A DNA stretch of 64,000 nt from an uncultured Agathobaculum sp. (GCF_944384765.1 NZ_CALWUM010000002.1:62001-126000); one strand, 5' to 3'; positions 34,807-43,847 are shown, counted from the first letter of the stretch. Translations and numbers: made by a program. The notes: a model not told the origin generated them from the sequence alone.

Positions 34807-35830
34807 TGCGCGGCCCCTCGTGATAGACTTCCACCGTCCCGATGCGCTGCGCGCTTGGGACGGTTTTTTGCAGCGCGGCAAACAGCGCATCCGCATCCGC
34901 CGGGTGCACGGCAAACAGCAGGCCGCCCGCGGTCTGCGGGTCGTAGAGCGCGTCCTGCACCTCGAGCGGGACGCCGTCCGCCGCGACAAACGGCTCGGCA
35001 AACCGCCGGTTGCGGTACATCCCCTCGGGCAGAACGCCCATGCGGGCAAATTCCAGCGCCTCGGGCGGGATATCGACCGCAGCGGCGTCGATCGTCAGAT
35101 GCACGCCGCTGCCCTGGGCAAGCTCGGCTGCGTGGCCCAGCAGGCCGAACCCGGTCACATCCGTGCACGCGTGCACCCGGAAGGGAAGTGCAGCGTCGCG
35201 CGCGGATTTGTTGAGCACCGCCATGCGCGCATAGGCTGCCGCCAGCACGTCGGGCGGGCACAGGTCGACCTTGGCCGCGGTGGTCAGGATGCCCGCGCCG
35301 AGCGGCTTGGTCAGCAGCAGCACGTCGCCCGGCTGTGCGCCCGCGTTGGTGAGCACCCGATCCGGATGCACAAAGCCGGTCACGCACAGGCCGTATTTGG
35401 GTTCCTCGTCCAGGATGCTGTGGCCGCCCGCGATGACCGCACCGGCCTCATACACCTTGTCGTATCCGCCGCGCAGGATGGCCTGCACCGCCCCGTCCGG
35501 CATGGCCTTGGGTACGCACAGCAGGTTGAGCGCGGTTTTGGGCTCGCCGCCCATGGCGTAAACGTCGGACAGTGCGTTTGCCGCCGCGATCTGGCCGAAC
35601 AGATAGGGGTCATCCGCAATGGGCGGGAAAAAGTCCACGGTCTGCACGATGGCGAGCGTGTCCGAAATGCGGTAGACCGCCGCGTCATCGCTCTTGTCGA
35701 ACCCGACGAGCAGATCGGGGTCGCGGCGGACGGGCAGTCCGTCCAGCAGGCGCGCGAGCGTGCCCGCGCCGACCTTGGCCCCGCAGCCCGCGCAGTTTGC
35801 CAGCTTGGTCAGCCGGATCTCCTGTTCCAT
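34793..35830 (-). CDS. selD: Selenide, water dikinase (selenophosphate synthase)
   Basis: SelD makes selenophosphate from selenide and ATP, the activated selenium for selenocysteine, selenouridine and possibly the hydroxylase cofactor. The 345-residue protein has the active-site loop NCAGCGAKVG with Cys16 and Lys19 where E. coli has Cys17 and Lys20; the second cysteine of the E. coli GCGC loop is Ala here. AIR-synthase-type ATP motifs follow: DDAAVYR, VDFFPPIADDPYLFG, IAGGHSILDEEPKYG and TDVTGFGLLGHAAEL. ATG 35830 follows GGAGGAGA. It ends convergently within the desulfurase gene. Confidence 0.93.
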   Translation of the reverse strand: MEQEIRLTKLANCAGCGAKVGAGTLARLLDGLPVRRDPDLLVGFDKSDDAAVYRISDTLAIVQTVDFFPPIADDPYLFGQIAAANALSDVYAMGGEPKTALNLLCVPKAMPDGAVQAILRGGYDKVYEAGAVIAGGHSILDEEPKYGLCVTGFVHPDRVLTNAGAQPGDVLLLTKPLGAGILTTAAKVDLCPPDVLAAAYARMAVLNKSARDAALPFRVHACTDVTGFGLLGHAAELAQGSGVHLTIDAAAVDIPPEALEFARMGVLPEGMYRNRRFAEPFVAADGVPLEVQDALYDPQTAGGLLFAVHPADADALFAALQKTVPSAQRIGTVEVYHEGPRITLR

Positions 35831-35886
35831 AAGTCTCCTCCGTTTAATATGGCCGCCGCAGGCGGGCGGCCGTTATCCTATTAAAA

Positions 35887-35915
35887 AGATAACACGGGAT
35901 TGCGGCCGCGGTCAA
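35887..35915 (-). promoter_or_regulatory. selD promoter
   Basis: On the minus strand TTGACC (35910-35915), a 17-bp spacer and TTATCT (35887-35892). The leader contains a 7-bp GC stem at 35849-35869. Confidence 0.65.
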
Positions 35916-35939
35916 GCATGATCGCAGCGGCAAACGGTT

Positions 35940-35968
35940 TTGCATCTTATGTATACTTGTGCTACAAT
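35940..35968 (+). promoter_or_regulatory. Promoter of the EamA transporter gene
   Basis: TTGCAT (35940-35945), a 17-bp spacer and TACAAT (35963-35968), about 43 bases before the start codon and divergent from selD. Confidence 0.75.
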
Positions 35969-36010
35969 AGATAGCGATTAAGAAATCCATGAAAAAAGGG
36001 GAAAAATACG

Positions 36011-36898
36011 TTGCTTTCCAAAAAAAGTAAAGCGATCGGCTTTATTATGCTGTCCGCATTCGGTTTTGCGCTGATGAGCACATTTGTGCGCCTGGCGGGC
36101 GACCTGCCGTTCATCCAGAAATCCTTTTTCCGCAATGCGGTCGCCATGGTTGTGGCGGCGGTGATGCTGGGGCGCGAGCATGTCAGCCTGCGCTGGGAAA
36201 AGGGCAATCTGCCGCTCATGCTGCTGCGCGCGACCTGCGGCACGCTCGGCATTTTCTGCAACTTCTACGCAATCGATCATCTGGTGCTGGCGGATGCGAA
36301 CATCTTAAATAAGATGTCGCCGTTTTTTGCGATCCTGTTCTCGCTCGTGCTGCTCAAGGAGCGCGCAAACGCGCTGCAATATCTCGCCGTGCTGGCCGCG
36401 TTCGGCGGCAGTATGCTGATCGTCAAGCCCGGCTTCTCATCCGCGGCCTTCCCGGCGCTGATCGGCCTGCTGGGCGGCATGGGCGCGGGCGCGGCCTATA
36501 CCGCGGTGCGCGCTCTGTCGCTGCGCGGGGAGAAAAGCGCGCGCATCGTGTTCTTTTTCTCGGCGTTTTCCACCATTGTCTGCCTGCCGTTCATGCTGCT
36601 GGACTTCCACCCGATGACGCTGGGACAGCTCGCCTGCCTGCTGGCGGCGGGCGGCTCGGCGGCCCTCGGCCAGTTCGGCGTAACGCTGGCCTATGCGCAC
36701 GCACCAGCGAAAGAAATCTCGGTGTTCGACTACACGCAGGTGTTGTTTTCCGCCGTGCTCGGCTTTTTGCTGTTCGGCCAGATCCCGGACGGGCTGAGCG
36801 TGCTCGGCTATGTGGTCATCTGCGGCGTGTCCGTGCTGATGTTCCTGTATAACCGCACGCTGGAGAGCCGGGAGCAGGCGCGCGGCCATGACGTATGA
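36011..36898 (+). CDS. EamA/DMT-family transporter
   Basis: A 295-residue protein with about ten hydrophobic helices in two EamA repeats. The first begins SKAIGFIMLSAFGFALMSTF, and the repeat junction lies near GSMLIVKPG. Such proteins of the drug/metabolite transporter superfamily export amino acids, nucleosides or other metabolites; the substrate is not evident. The start is TTG 36011 after GGGGAAAAA. The gene overlaps the following YgjP-type gene by 11 bases. Confidence 0.83.
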   Translation: MLSKKSKAIGFIMLSAFGFALMSTFVRLAGDLPFIQKSFFRNAVAMVVAAVMLGREHVSLRWEKGNLPLMLLRATCGTLGIFCNFYAIDHLVLADANILNKMSPFFAILFSLVLLKERANALQYLAVLAAFGGSMLIVKPGFSSAAFPALIGLLGGMGAGAAYTAVRALSLRGEKSARIVFFFSAFSTIVCLPFMLLDFHPMTLGQLACLLAAGGSAALGQFGVTLAYAHAPAKEISVFDYTQVLFSAVLGFLLFGQIPDGLSVLGYVVICGVSVLMFLYNRTLESREQARGHDV

Positions 36899-37400
36899 GC
36901 TGATCCGCTCGCGGCGCAAGACCCTGTCGGTCGAGGTCAGCCGCGAGGGCAAGGTGATCGTGCGCGCGCCGCTGCGCCTGTCGCGTGCGCGGATTGAGCA
37001 GTTTGTCACCGCGCACGCGGACTGGATCGCACGGGCCGAGGCGCGCCAGCGCGCGCGGCTGGCCGCCCATCCCGAACCGGATGCGGCGCAGCAGGCTGCA
37101 CTCATCCGCCGCGCCAGGGCCGAACTGCCGCCCAAGGTGGAGCATTATGCGCGCCTGATGGGCGTGCAGCCCGCGGGCGTGCGGATCACCGGCGCGCGCA
37201 CGCGGTTCGGCTCGTGCAGCGGCAGCAACCGCATCTGCTTTTCCTGGCGGCTGATGGACTACCCGGAAGCCGCGGTGGACTATGTTGTCGTGCATGAGCT
37301 GGCACATATCGTGCACAAAAACCACGGCCCGCAGTTCTGGGCGCTGGTTGCGCGCTATCTGCCCGACTGGCGCGCGCGCCGTGCGCTGCTGCGGGACTGA
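36888..37400 (+). CDS. YgjP-type (DUF45) zinc metallopeptidase
   Basis: A 170-residue protein with the gluzincin-like motif HELAHIVHKNH beginning at His136. The conserved preceding block TRFGSCSGSNRICFSWRLMD matches the YgjP/SprT-like DUF45 family. The N-terminal half carries the family segment RSRRKTLSVEVSREGKVIVR. Members are thought to be cytoplasmic metallopeptidases and are often next to restriction-modification genes, but that is not the case here. It is translationally coupled to the EamA gene. Confidence 0.85.
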   Translation: MTYELIRSRRKTLSVEVSREGKVIVRAPLRLSRARIEQFVTAHADWIARAEARQRARLAAHPEPDAAQQAALIRRARAELPPKVEHYARLMGVQPAGVRITGARTRFGSCSGSNRICFSWRLMDYPEAAVDYVVVHELAHIVHKNHGPQFWALVARYLPDWRARRALLRD

Positions 37401-37437
37401 GCAGCATCATCAGAATATCAGAGAGGGAGGGAGAGGC

Positions 37438-38418
37438 ATGACCATTGCAGAGATCGCGTCCCGCGCGGGAGTTTCCAAGGCGGCGGTATCGCGTTATCTG
37501 AACAACGGCTATGTCAGCTCGGAAAAACGCGAGGCCATCCGCCGGGTGATCGAGGAGACCGGCTATGTGCCCTCGCAGCAGGCGCAGACGCTGCGCACCG
37601 GCAAAAGCCGGATGGTGGGCGTAATCGTGCCGCGCATTGACTCGGAATCCATCAGCCGGGTGGTGGCGGGCATTTCCCGCGTGCTGGAAGAGCATGATTA
37701 CCACCTGCTGCTCGCCAATACAGACAATAACATCCAGAAGGAACTGGAATATCTGGAGGTGTTCCGCAGTGGCAATGTGGACGGCGTGATCCTGGTGGCG
37801 ACCATCCTGTCCGGCGCGCACCGGCAGGCGCTCGCCGCGCTGGAAAGTCCGGTGGTGCTGGTCGGCCAGCGTATGGAGGGCATGACCTGCGTCTTTCACG
37901 ATGACCGCGGCGCGGCCGCGGCGGTCACCGGCCTGCTGCTCGGCGGCGGGCGGCGGCGCATTGGTTATATCGGCGTCACCCCGCGCGACAAGGCCGCGGG
38001 TGCGGCGCGCCGTGCGGGCTGGCAGGACGCCATGCGCGCGGCCGGGCTGGAACCCGATCCTGCATGGATGGAACAGAGCGATTTCTCGATCGACGGCGGC
38101 TATGCAGCCGCCGGGCGGCTGCTCGCGCGGGTGCCCGATCTCGAGGGCATCTTTTGTGCAACCGATTCCATAGCAATCGGCGCCAAAAAGCGCCTCGAGG
38201 AGGACGGCCGCCGCATCCCGCAGGAGATTGCGCTGGCAGGCATCGGCCACTCGCGGCTGAGCGAACTCGTGCGTCCCCGCATTGCGACCGCGCATTATTA
38301 CTATCAGACAAGCGGCGAGGAAGCCGCGCGCGACCTGCTTGAAATGCTCGAGCAGGGGATCGACCGCAAAAAGCAGCTCATGCTCGGCTATGAAGTGCAT
38401 CCGGGCGAGAGCGTGTAA
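37438..38418 (+). CDS. scrR: LacI-family repressor, probably of the sucrose operon
   Basis: The 326-residue protein has an N-terminal LacI helix-turn-helix and hinge (MTIAEIASRAGVSKAAVSRY, then AQTLRTGKS) and a periplasmic-binding-protein-like effector domain (VGVIVPRIDSESISRVVAGI to FCATDSIAIGAKKRL). Its position upstream of PTS sucrose genes and the palindrome at 38590-38603 point to ScrR. ATG 37438 follows GGGAGGGAGAGG; the long in-frame upstream extension overlaps the YgjP gene and is rejected. The inducer in such systems is usually fructose or a phosphorylated sugar. Confidence 0.85.
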   Translation: MTIAEIASRAGVSKAAVSRYLNNGYVSSEKREAIRRVIEETGYVPSQQAQTLRTGKSRMVGVIVPRIDSESISRVVAGISRVLEEHDYHLLLANTDNNIQKELEYLEVFRSGNVDGVILVATILSGAHRQALAALESPVVLVGQRMEGMTCVFHDDRGAAAAVTGLLLGGGRRRIGYIGVTPRDKAAGAARRAGWQDAMRAAGLEPDPAWMEQSDFSIDGGYAAAGRLLARVPDLEGIFCATDSIAIGAKKRLEEDGRRIPQEIALAGIGHSRLSELVRPRIATAHYYYQTSGEEAARDLLEMLEQGIDRKKQLMLGYEVHPGESV

Positions 38419-38433
38419 TAATAGGACCTCAAT

Positions 38434-38469
38434 AAACCGGCCTGTGTCAAAAACACAGGCCGGTTTTTG
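38434..38469 (+). terminator. scrR terminator
   Basis: A 14-bp perfect stem (38434-38447/38453-38466, AAACCGGCCTGTGT and its complement) has a five-base loop and is followed by TTGTG. Confidence 0.85.
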
Positions 38470-38548
38470 TGTATACTGCGGGGCACACGCGGGAAAATTA
38501 GAAGAAGTGCGCAAAAAGGGGAGAGAATGTTTGGATAAAATTGCGGAT

Positions 38549-38577
38549 TTACAAATTCCGCCAACCTAAGTTATAAT
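38549..38577 (+). promoter_or_regulatory. Sucrose operon promoter
   Basis: TTACAA (38549-38554), a 17-bp spacer and a perfect TATAAT (38572-38577). Confidence 0.8.
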
Positions 38578-38589
38578 ACATACAGAAAG

Positions 38590-38603
38590 TGAAATCGATT
38601 TCA
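38590..38603. promoter_or_regulatory. LacI-family operator of the sucrose operon
   Basis: TGAAATCGATTTCA is a perfect 14-bp palindrome with the central CG typical of LacI-family sites. It starts about six bases after the predicted transcription start, where bound repressor would block polymerase. Confidence 0.8.
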
Positions 38604-38630
38604 TAAATTATGTGAAAGGGCGGAAAAAAG

Positions 38631-40544
38631 GTGGATTACAAAAAGGCAGCCTCCGAGGTGCTCGAGTACATCGGCGGCAAAGACAACATCGTGTCCGCGG
38701 CGCACTGTGCGACACGGCTGCGCCTTGTCATCGCGGACAATGGCAAGGTAAACAAAAAGGAGCTGGAGAACGCGACCGGCGTGCAGGGCGTGTTCGAGGC
38801 GCAGGGCCAGCTGCAGATCATCTTCGGCACAGGCACGGTCAACAAGGTGTATGACGAGTTCATTGCGCTTTCGGGCGCGGCGGCGGTCAGCAAGGACGAG
38901 GCCAAGGCACAGGGCGCGGCCAAGGGCAACTGGTTCCAGCGCGCGATCAAGACGCTGGGCGACATCTTCGTGCCGATCATCCCGGCGATCGTGGCGTCCG
39001 GCTTCCTGATGGGCATCATGGAGTCGCTCAACTTCATGGTCAACAATGGCTTCATCGAGATGAACACCAGCAGCTCGATCTATGTGTTTGCGCAGCTGTT
39101 CTCCAACGTGGCCTATACCTTCCTGCCGATCCTGATCGCGTTCTCCGCGGCTAAGGTGTTCGGCGGCAACCCGTTCCTCGGAGCGGTCATCGGCATGATC
39201 ATGCTGCACCCCGACCTGCAAAACGCATGGACGGTTGCAACCGAGGGCGTGCACACCTATCAGGAAGTGTTCTTCGGCCTGTATCAGGTGCCGCTGGTCG
39301 GCTACCAGGGCCACGTTATACCGGTCATCATCGCGGTTTGGGTGATGAGCTTCCTCGAAAAGCGGCTGCATAAGATCGTGCCGCCGATGTTCGACCTGTT
39401 TGTCACCCCGCTGGTTTCTGTGTTTGTCACCGGCTATCTGACGCTCGCCGCCATCGGCCCGGTGTTCACCACGGTGGAGAATTTCGTCATCAACGGCGTG
39501 CAGTGGCTGATCGCGATCCCGTTCGGCATCGGCTCGTTTATTATGGGCGGCTTGTATGCGACGACGGTCGTTTCCGGCATCCATCATATGTATACCATCA
39601 TCGACCTCGGTCAGCTGAGCGCCTACGGCGTGACCTACTGGCTGCCGCTTGCCTCGGCTGCGAATGTGGCGCAGGGCGGCGCGGCGCTCGCCGTGGCACT
39701 CAGAACCAAGAACAAGAAGCTTAAATCCATGGCGCTGCCCGCTTCGCTCTCCGCGTTCATGGGCATCACCGAACCCGCGATCTTCGGCGTCAACCTGCGT
39801 TTCTTCCGGCCGTTTATCGCCGGTTCGATCGGCGGCGCGTGCGGCGCACTGTATGCCTCGATCGTCGGCCTGGGCGCGACCGGCACGGGCGTTACCGGCA
39901 TCTTCGGCGTGCTGCTGCACCTGCATCACCCGATCCAGTATATCATCACGATTGCGATTGCGACCGGCGTGGCGTTTGTGGTCTCCTGGTTCATCGGCCT
40001 GCCGAAGGAGGAATTGCAGGCCGAACCGGCAGCGCCCAAGGCAGAGGAGACGCCGGCGCAGCCTGCACCGGCCGTGGCAGCGGCGCAGCCCGCGGGCAGC
40101 GTGACCATTGTATCCCCGCTTTCGGGCGAGGCGGTCCCGCTCAGCGAGACCGGCGACCCGGCGTTTTCCGCCGAGGCGCTCGGCAAGGGCATTGCAGTGC
40201 GCCCAAGCGAGGGCAAGGTGTTTGCACCCTGTGATGCAACTGTGTCCGCGGTCATGGGCCACGCGGTCGGCCTGACCTGCGACAACGGCGCAGAGCTGCT
40301 CATCCATGTCGGCATCGACACGGTAAACCTGGACGGCAAGCACTATACCGGCCATGTTGAGGACGGCCAGCGCGTCAAGGCGGGCGATCTGCTGCTCGAG
40401 TTTGACATCGCCGCCATCGAGGCCGAGGGCTACAAGACCATCACCCCGGTGATCGTGACCAATTCGGACGATTACGCGGACGTGGAGCGTGCAGCCGGTG
40501 CGGTGACCGCCTGCCGCGACACACTGCTGACGCTCACCCGATAA
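38631..40544 (+). CDS. scrA: PTS sucrose permease, EIIBCA
   Basis: The 637-residue protein imports and phosphorylates a sugar, most likely sucrose to sucrose-6-phosphate. EIIB comes first with the phosphocysteine Cys26 in AAHCATRLRLV. EIIC follows (about residues 105-450) with the conserved GITEPAIFGVNLRFFRPFI. An Ala/Pro linker (about 465-495) leads to EIIA with the phosphohistidine His559 in LLIHVGIDTVNLDG. Having its own EIIA means that only the general EI and HPr are needed. The start is GTG 38631 after AAAGGGCGG. It heads the scrA-scrB-HAD-fructokinase operon. Confidence 0.92.
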   Translation: MDYKKAASEVLEYIGGKDNIVSAAHCATRLRLVIADNGKVNKKELENATGVQGVFEAQGQLQIIFGTGTVNKVYDEFIALSGAAAVSKDEAKAQGAAKGNWFQRAIKTLGDIFVPIIPAIVASGFLMGIMESLNFMVNNGFIEMNTSSSIYVFAQLFSNVAYTFLPILIAFSAAKVFGGNPFLGAVIGMIMLHPDLQNAWTVATEGVHTYQEVFFGLYQVPLVGYQGHVIPVIIAVWVMSFLEKRLHKIVPPMFDLFVTPLVSVFVTGYLTLAAIGPVFTTVENFVINGVQWLIAIPFGIGSFIMGGLYATTVVSGIHHMYTIIDLGQLSAYGVTYWLPLASAANVAQGGAALAVALRTKNKKLKSMALPASLSAFMGITEPAIFGVNLRFFRPFIAGSIGGACGALYASIVGLGATGTGVTGIFGVLLHLHHPIQYIITIAIATGVAFVVSWFIGLPKEELQAEPAAPKAEETPAQPAPAVAAAQPAGSVTIVSPLSGEAVPLSETGDPAFSAEALGKGIAVRPSEGKVFAPCDATVSAVMGHAVGLTCDNGAELLIHVGIDTVNLDGKHYTGHVEDGQRVKAGDLLLEFDIAAIEAEGYKTITPVIVTNSDDYADVERAAGAVTACRDTLLTLTR

Positions 40545-40566
40545 ATAACAGGAGGTTGGCAACATC

Positions 40567-41955
40567 ATGAGCAACGCATTGCAGCGCGATCTCACGCGGC
40601 TGGTCGCCCGCATCGAGCGGGAGGACGGCCCGCGCGCGGCGGCCGATCCCTACCGCCAGCGGTTTCACCTGATGCCGCCGGTCGGCTGGATGAACGATCC
40701 CAACGGCCTGTGCCGCTGCGGGGAGTGGTATCATGTGTTTTATCAGTACGGCCCGTTTGACCCCACGGGCGGGGTAAAGCACTGGGGACACTACCGCAGC
40801 CGCGACCTGCTTCACTGGGAGCAGCTGCCGCCGATGCTGTATCCCGACCAGCCGTGGGACATCCACGGGGTGTATTCGGGTTCGGCGCTGGTCGAAGACG
40901 GCACGATGTACCTCTACTACACGGGCAACGTCAAATTTTCGGGCGACTACGACTACATCACGAACGGGCGCGGCCATAACACCGCGCTCGCCGTCACCCG
41001 CGACGGTGTGACGGTCTCCTCCAACGAGCTGCTGATGGAAAACCGCGACTATCCGGACGATCTGACCTGCCATGTGCGCGACCCCAAGGTGTGGGCGCAG
41101 GACGGGAAGTATTATATGGTGCTCGGCGCGCGCACCAGGCAGGACCGGGGCGAGCTGCTGGTCTACGAGTCCGCGGACAAGCGGCACTGGCAGCATATCA
41201 ATACGCTGACCACGGCCGAGCCATTCGGTTATATGTGGGAGTGCCCCGACCTGTTTTGCCTGGACGGGCAGTGGTTCCTCATCTGCTCGCCGCAGGGCGT
41301 GACGCAGCAGGGCCACCGGTATCAGAACATCTACTCCTGCGGCTGGTTCCCGCTCGCGGGCGATTTCCGCGGTGACTATGCGCTGGGCAGCTTCCACGAG
41401 CTGGACTGCGGCTTTGATTTCTATGCCCCGCAGACCTTTTTGGACGGCGGCCGCCGCCTGATGATCGGCTGGATGGGTATGCCGGATGCGGATTACGGCA
41501 ATCCGACCGTGGAGAACGGCTGGCAGCACTGCATGACCGTGCCGTGCGAGATCAGGCGCGAGGGCGAGCGCATCCTGCGCCTGCCGGCAGCCGAGATCGG
41601 CGCGCTGCGGCAGGGGCCGGTCGAGCCTGCGCGCGCGCAGGTGTTCGATCTGGAATGCCGCACCGAAGCCAGCGGCAGGCTTGTCATCCGCGGGGCGGCT
41701 GTGATAGAATGGGATACACAGCAGCTGTCGCTCACCCTGGCGCAGGGCGGCGCGGGCCGCACGGTGCGCTATGCGGACGGGGACGGCGTGCGCACGCTGC
41801 GCATCCTGGCGGACGTTTCCTCGCTCGAGATCTTCATCAACGGCGGCGCGCAGGTGATGACCACGCGCTATTATCCCGACCCTACGGCCTGCGGCGTGCA
41901 GATCGAGGGCGCGGAGGCCGAGATCTGGGCGATGGGCGCGCTGCAAATTCAGTAA
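40567..41955 (+). CDS. scrB: Sucrose-6-phosphate hydrolase (GH32)
   Basis: This enzyme splits sucrose-6-phosphate into glucose-6-phosphate and fructose. The 462-residue GH32 protein has WMNDPNG with the nucleophile Asp44, the transition-state RDP motif with Asp172 (VRDPKVW), and the acid/base Glu225 in WECPDLF. The five-bladed propeller is followed by a C-terminal beta-sandwich (LEIFINGGAQVMTTRYYP). There is no signal peptide, as expected for a cytoplasmic enzyme acting on the PTS product. Confidence 0.93.
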   Translation: MSNALQRDLTRLVARIEREDGPRAAADPYRQRFHLMPPVGWMNDPNGLCRCGEWYHVFYQYGPFDPTGGVKHWGHYRSRDLLHWEQLPPMLYPDQPWDIHGVYSGSALVEDGTMYLYYTGNVKFSGDYDYITNGRGHNTALAVTRDGVTVSSNELLMENRDYPDDLTCHVRDPKVWAQDGKYYMVLGARTRQDRGELLVYESADKRHWQHINTLTTAEPFGYMWECPDLFCLDGQWFLICSPQGVTQQGHRYQNIYSCGWFPLAGDFRGDYALGSFHELDCGFDFYAPQTFLDGGRRLMIGWMGMPDADYGNPTVENGWQHCMTVPCEIRREGERILRLPAAEIGALRQGPVEPARAQVFDLECRTEASGRLVIRGAAVIEWDTQQLSLTLAQGGAGRTVRYADGDGVRTLRILADVSSLEIFINGGAQVMTTRYYPDPTACGVQIEGAEAEIWAMGALQIQ

Positions 41956-41968
41956 CAAGGTGGAACAC

Positions 41969-42835
41969 ATGCCAAAGTATCAACTGCTCGCACTCGATCT
42001 GGACGGAACCCTGCTGGACCCTTCCAGCCGCGTCAGCGCGGCCAACGCCCGCGCGGTGCGGCGGGCCCAGCAGGCGGGGGTGCAGATCGCGCTGTGCACC
42101 GGCCGCAACCTGACCGAAACGCGGGTGTTTAATGCACAGCTGGAAGCGCCGGCGGACTGGGCGGTGATCGCCAACGGCGCCGCGGCCGCGCGCATGGCGG
42201 ACGGCGCGGTGTTTCCCCTCGGCGGGCTCGACCGGCACAGGTGCGATGTGATTTTTGACCTGTGCGCGCAGTTTGACACCGATCCCTGCCTGTATACGGG
42301 CGAGCGCCTGTATTACGGCAGGGAGTTCCTGCGTTTTTTGCAGGAGATCCGCCGCCGCGGCAGGATTACGCTCGACGAAACGGCGGAAGGATACCATTTC
42401 GTCCCAACCCCGGCGGCGTGGGAGAACGTCCGTGCGCAGGAGGATGGCCGCATCCTCAAAGCCATTCTGCACCAGCTCGACCCCGCGCGCGTCGATCAGC
42501 TGATCGGGGCGCTCGAGCAGACCGGGCTGTTTGAGCTTGCGCCATCCATTATGTATGGCGGGGCGCTCAAAAACGTTGAGATCAACCGGCGGGGTGTGCA
42601 CAAGGGACGCGGCCTTACCCAGCTGGCCGCCCGCCTCGGTTTCGGGATGGACGCGGTCGCAGCGATCGGCGACAGCGACAACGACCTGACCATGCTGCGC
42701 ATGGCGGGGCTGGGCGTGGCGATGGAGAACGCCGCGCCGCACATCCGCGCGGCAGCGGATGTATGCACGGGCAGCAATGCCGCAGACGGCGCCGCGCAGG
42801 CAATTTATCGGTATATTCTGGAGGAAGACGCATGA
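41969..42835 (+). CDS. Cof-type HAD-IIB phosphatase
   Basis: A 288-residue HAD hydrolase with motif I ALDLDGTLLD (Asp10, Asp12), a large C2-type cap and motif IV IGDSDNDLTMLRMAG. Cof-type enzymes dephosphorylate sugar phosphates and cofactors. Its place between scrB and the fructokinase, with an ATGA overlap to the latter, suggests it relieves accumulated sugar phosphates during sucrose use. ATG 41969 after AAGGTGG is preferred to the GTG at 41960. Confidence 0.85.
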   Translation: MPKYQLLALDLDGTLLDPSSRVSAANARAVRRAQQAGVQIALCTGRNLTETRVFNAQLEAPADWAVIANGAAAARMADGAVFPLGGLDRHRCDVIFDLCAQFDTDPCLYTGERLYYGREFLRFLQEIRRRGRITLDETAEGYHFVPTPAAWENVRAQEDGRILKAILHQLDPARVDQLIGALEQTGLFELAPSIMYGGALKNVEINRRGVHKGRGLTQLAARLGFGMDAVAAIGDSDNDLTMLRMAGLGVAMENAAPHIRAAADVCTGSNAADGAAQAIYRYILEEDA

Positions 42836-43797
42836 AAAAAGTGGTTGCGATCGGCGAGCTGCTGATCGATTTTGTGCCCCAGCAAAAGGGCTGTTCGCTC
42901 GATGAGGTGACGCATTTCGAGCGCGTGGCGGGTGGCGCGCCCGCAAATGTCGCGGCGGCGGTCGCGCGGCTGGGCGGCCGTGCAGCGATGGTGTCGCAGG
43001 TGGGCGAGGACGCCTTTGGCACGCATATCCTCAAGGTGCTGCGGTCGAACGGGGTGGACACCACCCACGTTTTCCGCACCGGCCGGGCGAACACCGGTCT
43101 GGCGTTTGTCTCGCTCGACGCGACCGGCAACCGCGAGTTTTCCTTTTTCCGCAACCCTTCGGCCGACCTCTTTTTGAGCCAGGACCAGATCACGGCGGAT
43201 ATTTTTGACGACTGTGCAGCGCTGCACTTCTGCTCGGTCGACCTAGTCGACTGGCCGGTGCGCGCGGCGCACCGCAAGGCGATCGGCCTGGCCCGGCGCG
43301 CGGGCGCAATCGTGTCGTTTGACCCCAATGTTCGCCTGCCGCTGTGGAGCAGCCCGGAAGAGTGTCAGGCGGCGATCCGCGAGTTTTTGCCCTATGCCGA
43401 TCTGGTCAAACTGTCGGATGACGAGGTGGAATTCGTTACCGGTTGCGCGGACGAGCGCGACGCGGCGGAAAAGCTGTTTGCCATGGGCTGCCGCCTGCTG
43501 ATCGTGACGCGCGGTACGGACGGCTCGGCGGCTTATACATCTGCCGGTGCGCAGGGCTTTGCCGAAACGCTGCGCGTGCCGGTCACGGACACGACCGGCG
43601 CGGGCGATTCGTTCATCGGCTCTTTTCTGTATCAGCTCACACGCGACGGCGTGGACTGCGGCGGCCTTGCCGCGCTGACGGGCGAGCAGCTGACCCGCTA
43701 TCTCGCTTTCTCCGCGCAGTATGCCTCGCTGACCGTGCAGCACAAGGGCGCGGTGATGGCGACGCTGGACGAGCTGCGGCAGGCCTATCCAAACTGA
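42832..43797 (+). CDS. scrK: Fructokinase (PfkB family)
   Basis: A 321-residue PfkB/ribokinase-fold sugar kinase. It starts VVAIGELLIDFVPQQKG, has the substrate-binding VAGGAPANVAAAVARLGG block and the C-terminal signature DTTGAGDSFIGSFLYQL with the catalytic Asp. Operon context makes fructose the likely substrate, completing the sucrose pathway to fructose-6-phosphate. It overlaps the HAD gene by four bases. The long upstream in-frame extension is a shadow of that gene. Confidence 0.9.
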   Translation: MKKVVAIGELLIDFVPQQKGCSLDEVTHFERVAGGAPANVAAAVARLGGRAAMVSQVGEDAFGTHILKVLRSNGVDTTHVFRTGRANTGLAFVSLDATGNREFSFFRNPSADLFLSQDQITADIFDDCAALHFCSVDLVDWPVRAAHRKAIGLARRAGAIVSFDPNVRLPLWSSPEECQAAIREFLPYADLVKLSDDEVEFVTGCADERDAAEKLFAMGCRLLIVTRGTDGSAAYTSAGAQGFAETLRVPVTDTTGAGDSFIGSFLYQLTRDGVDCGGLAALTGEQLTRYLAFSAQYASLTVQHKGAVMATLDELRQAYPN

Positions 43798-43810
43798 AAC
43801 AACAGATAAA

Positions 43811-43847
43811 ACGCAAAAAAGGACCGCTTTGCGGTCCTTTTTTGCGT
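43811..43847. terminator. Bidirectional terminator between the sucrose operon and the DxD-protein gene
   Basis: A 17-bp perfect stem (ACGCAAAAAAGGACCGC with its complement) and a TTT loop gives a U-run on both strands. It serves the rightward sucrose operon and the leftward gene that ends at 43858. Confidence 0.9.

Noticed and set aside
38601..40613. 670-codon reverse frame opposite scrA
   Set aside because: It is a mirror of the strong scrA codon bias. The product is Asp/Arg/His rich without recognisable motifs and has no promoter or ribosome binding site.
43811..43847. Start of a CRISPR or repeat array, because a similar GGACCGC hairpin occurs at 47072-47098
   Set aside because: Only the GGACCGC stem core is shared. 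Both are ordinary bidirectional terminators between convergent genes and there is no spacer/repeat periodicity.
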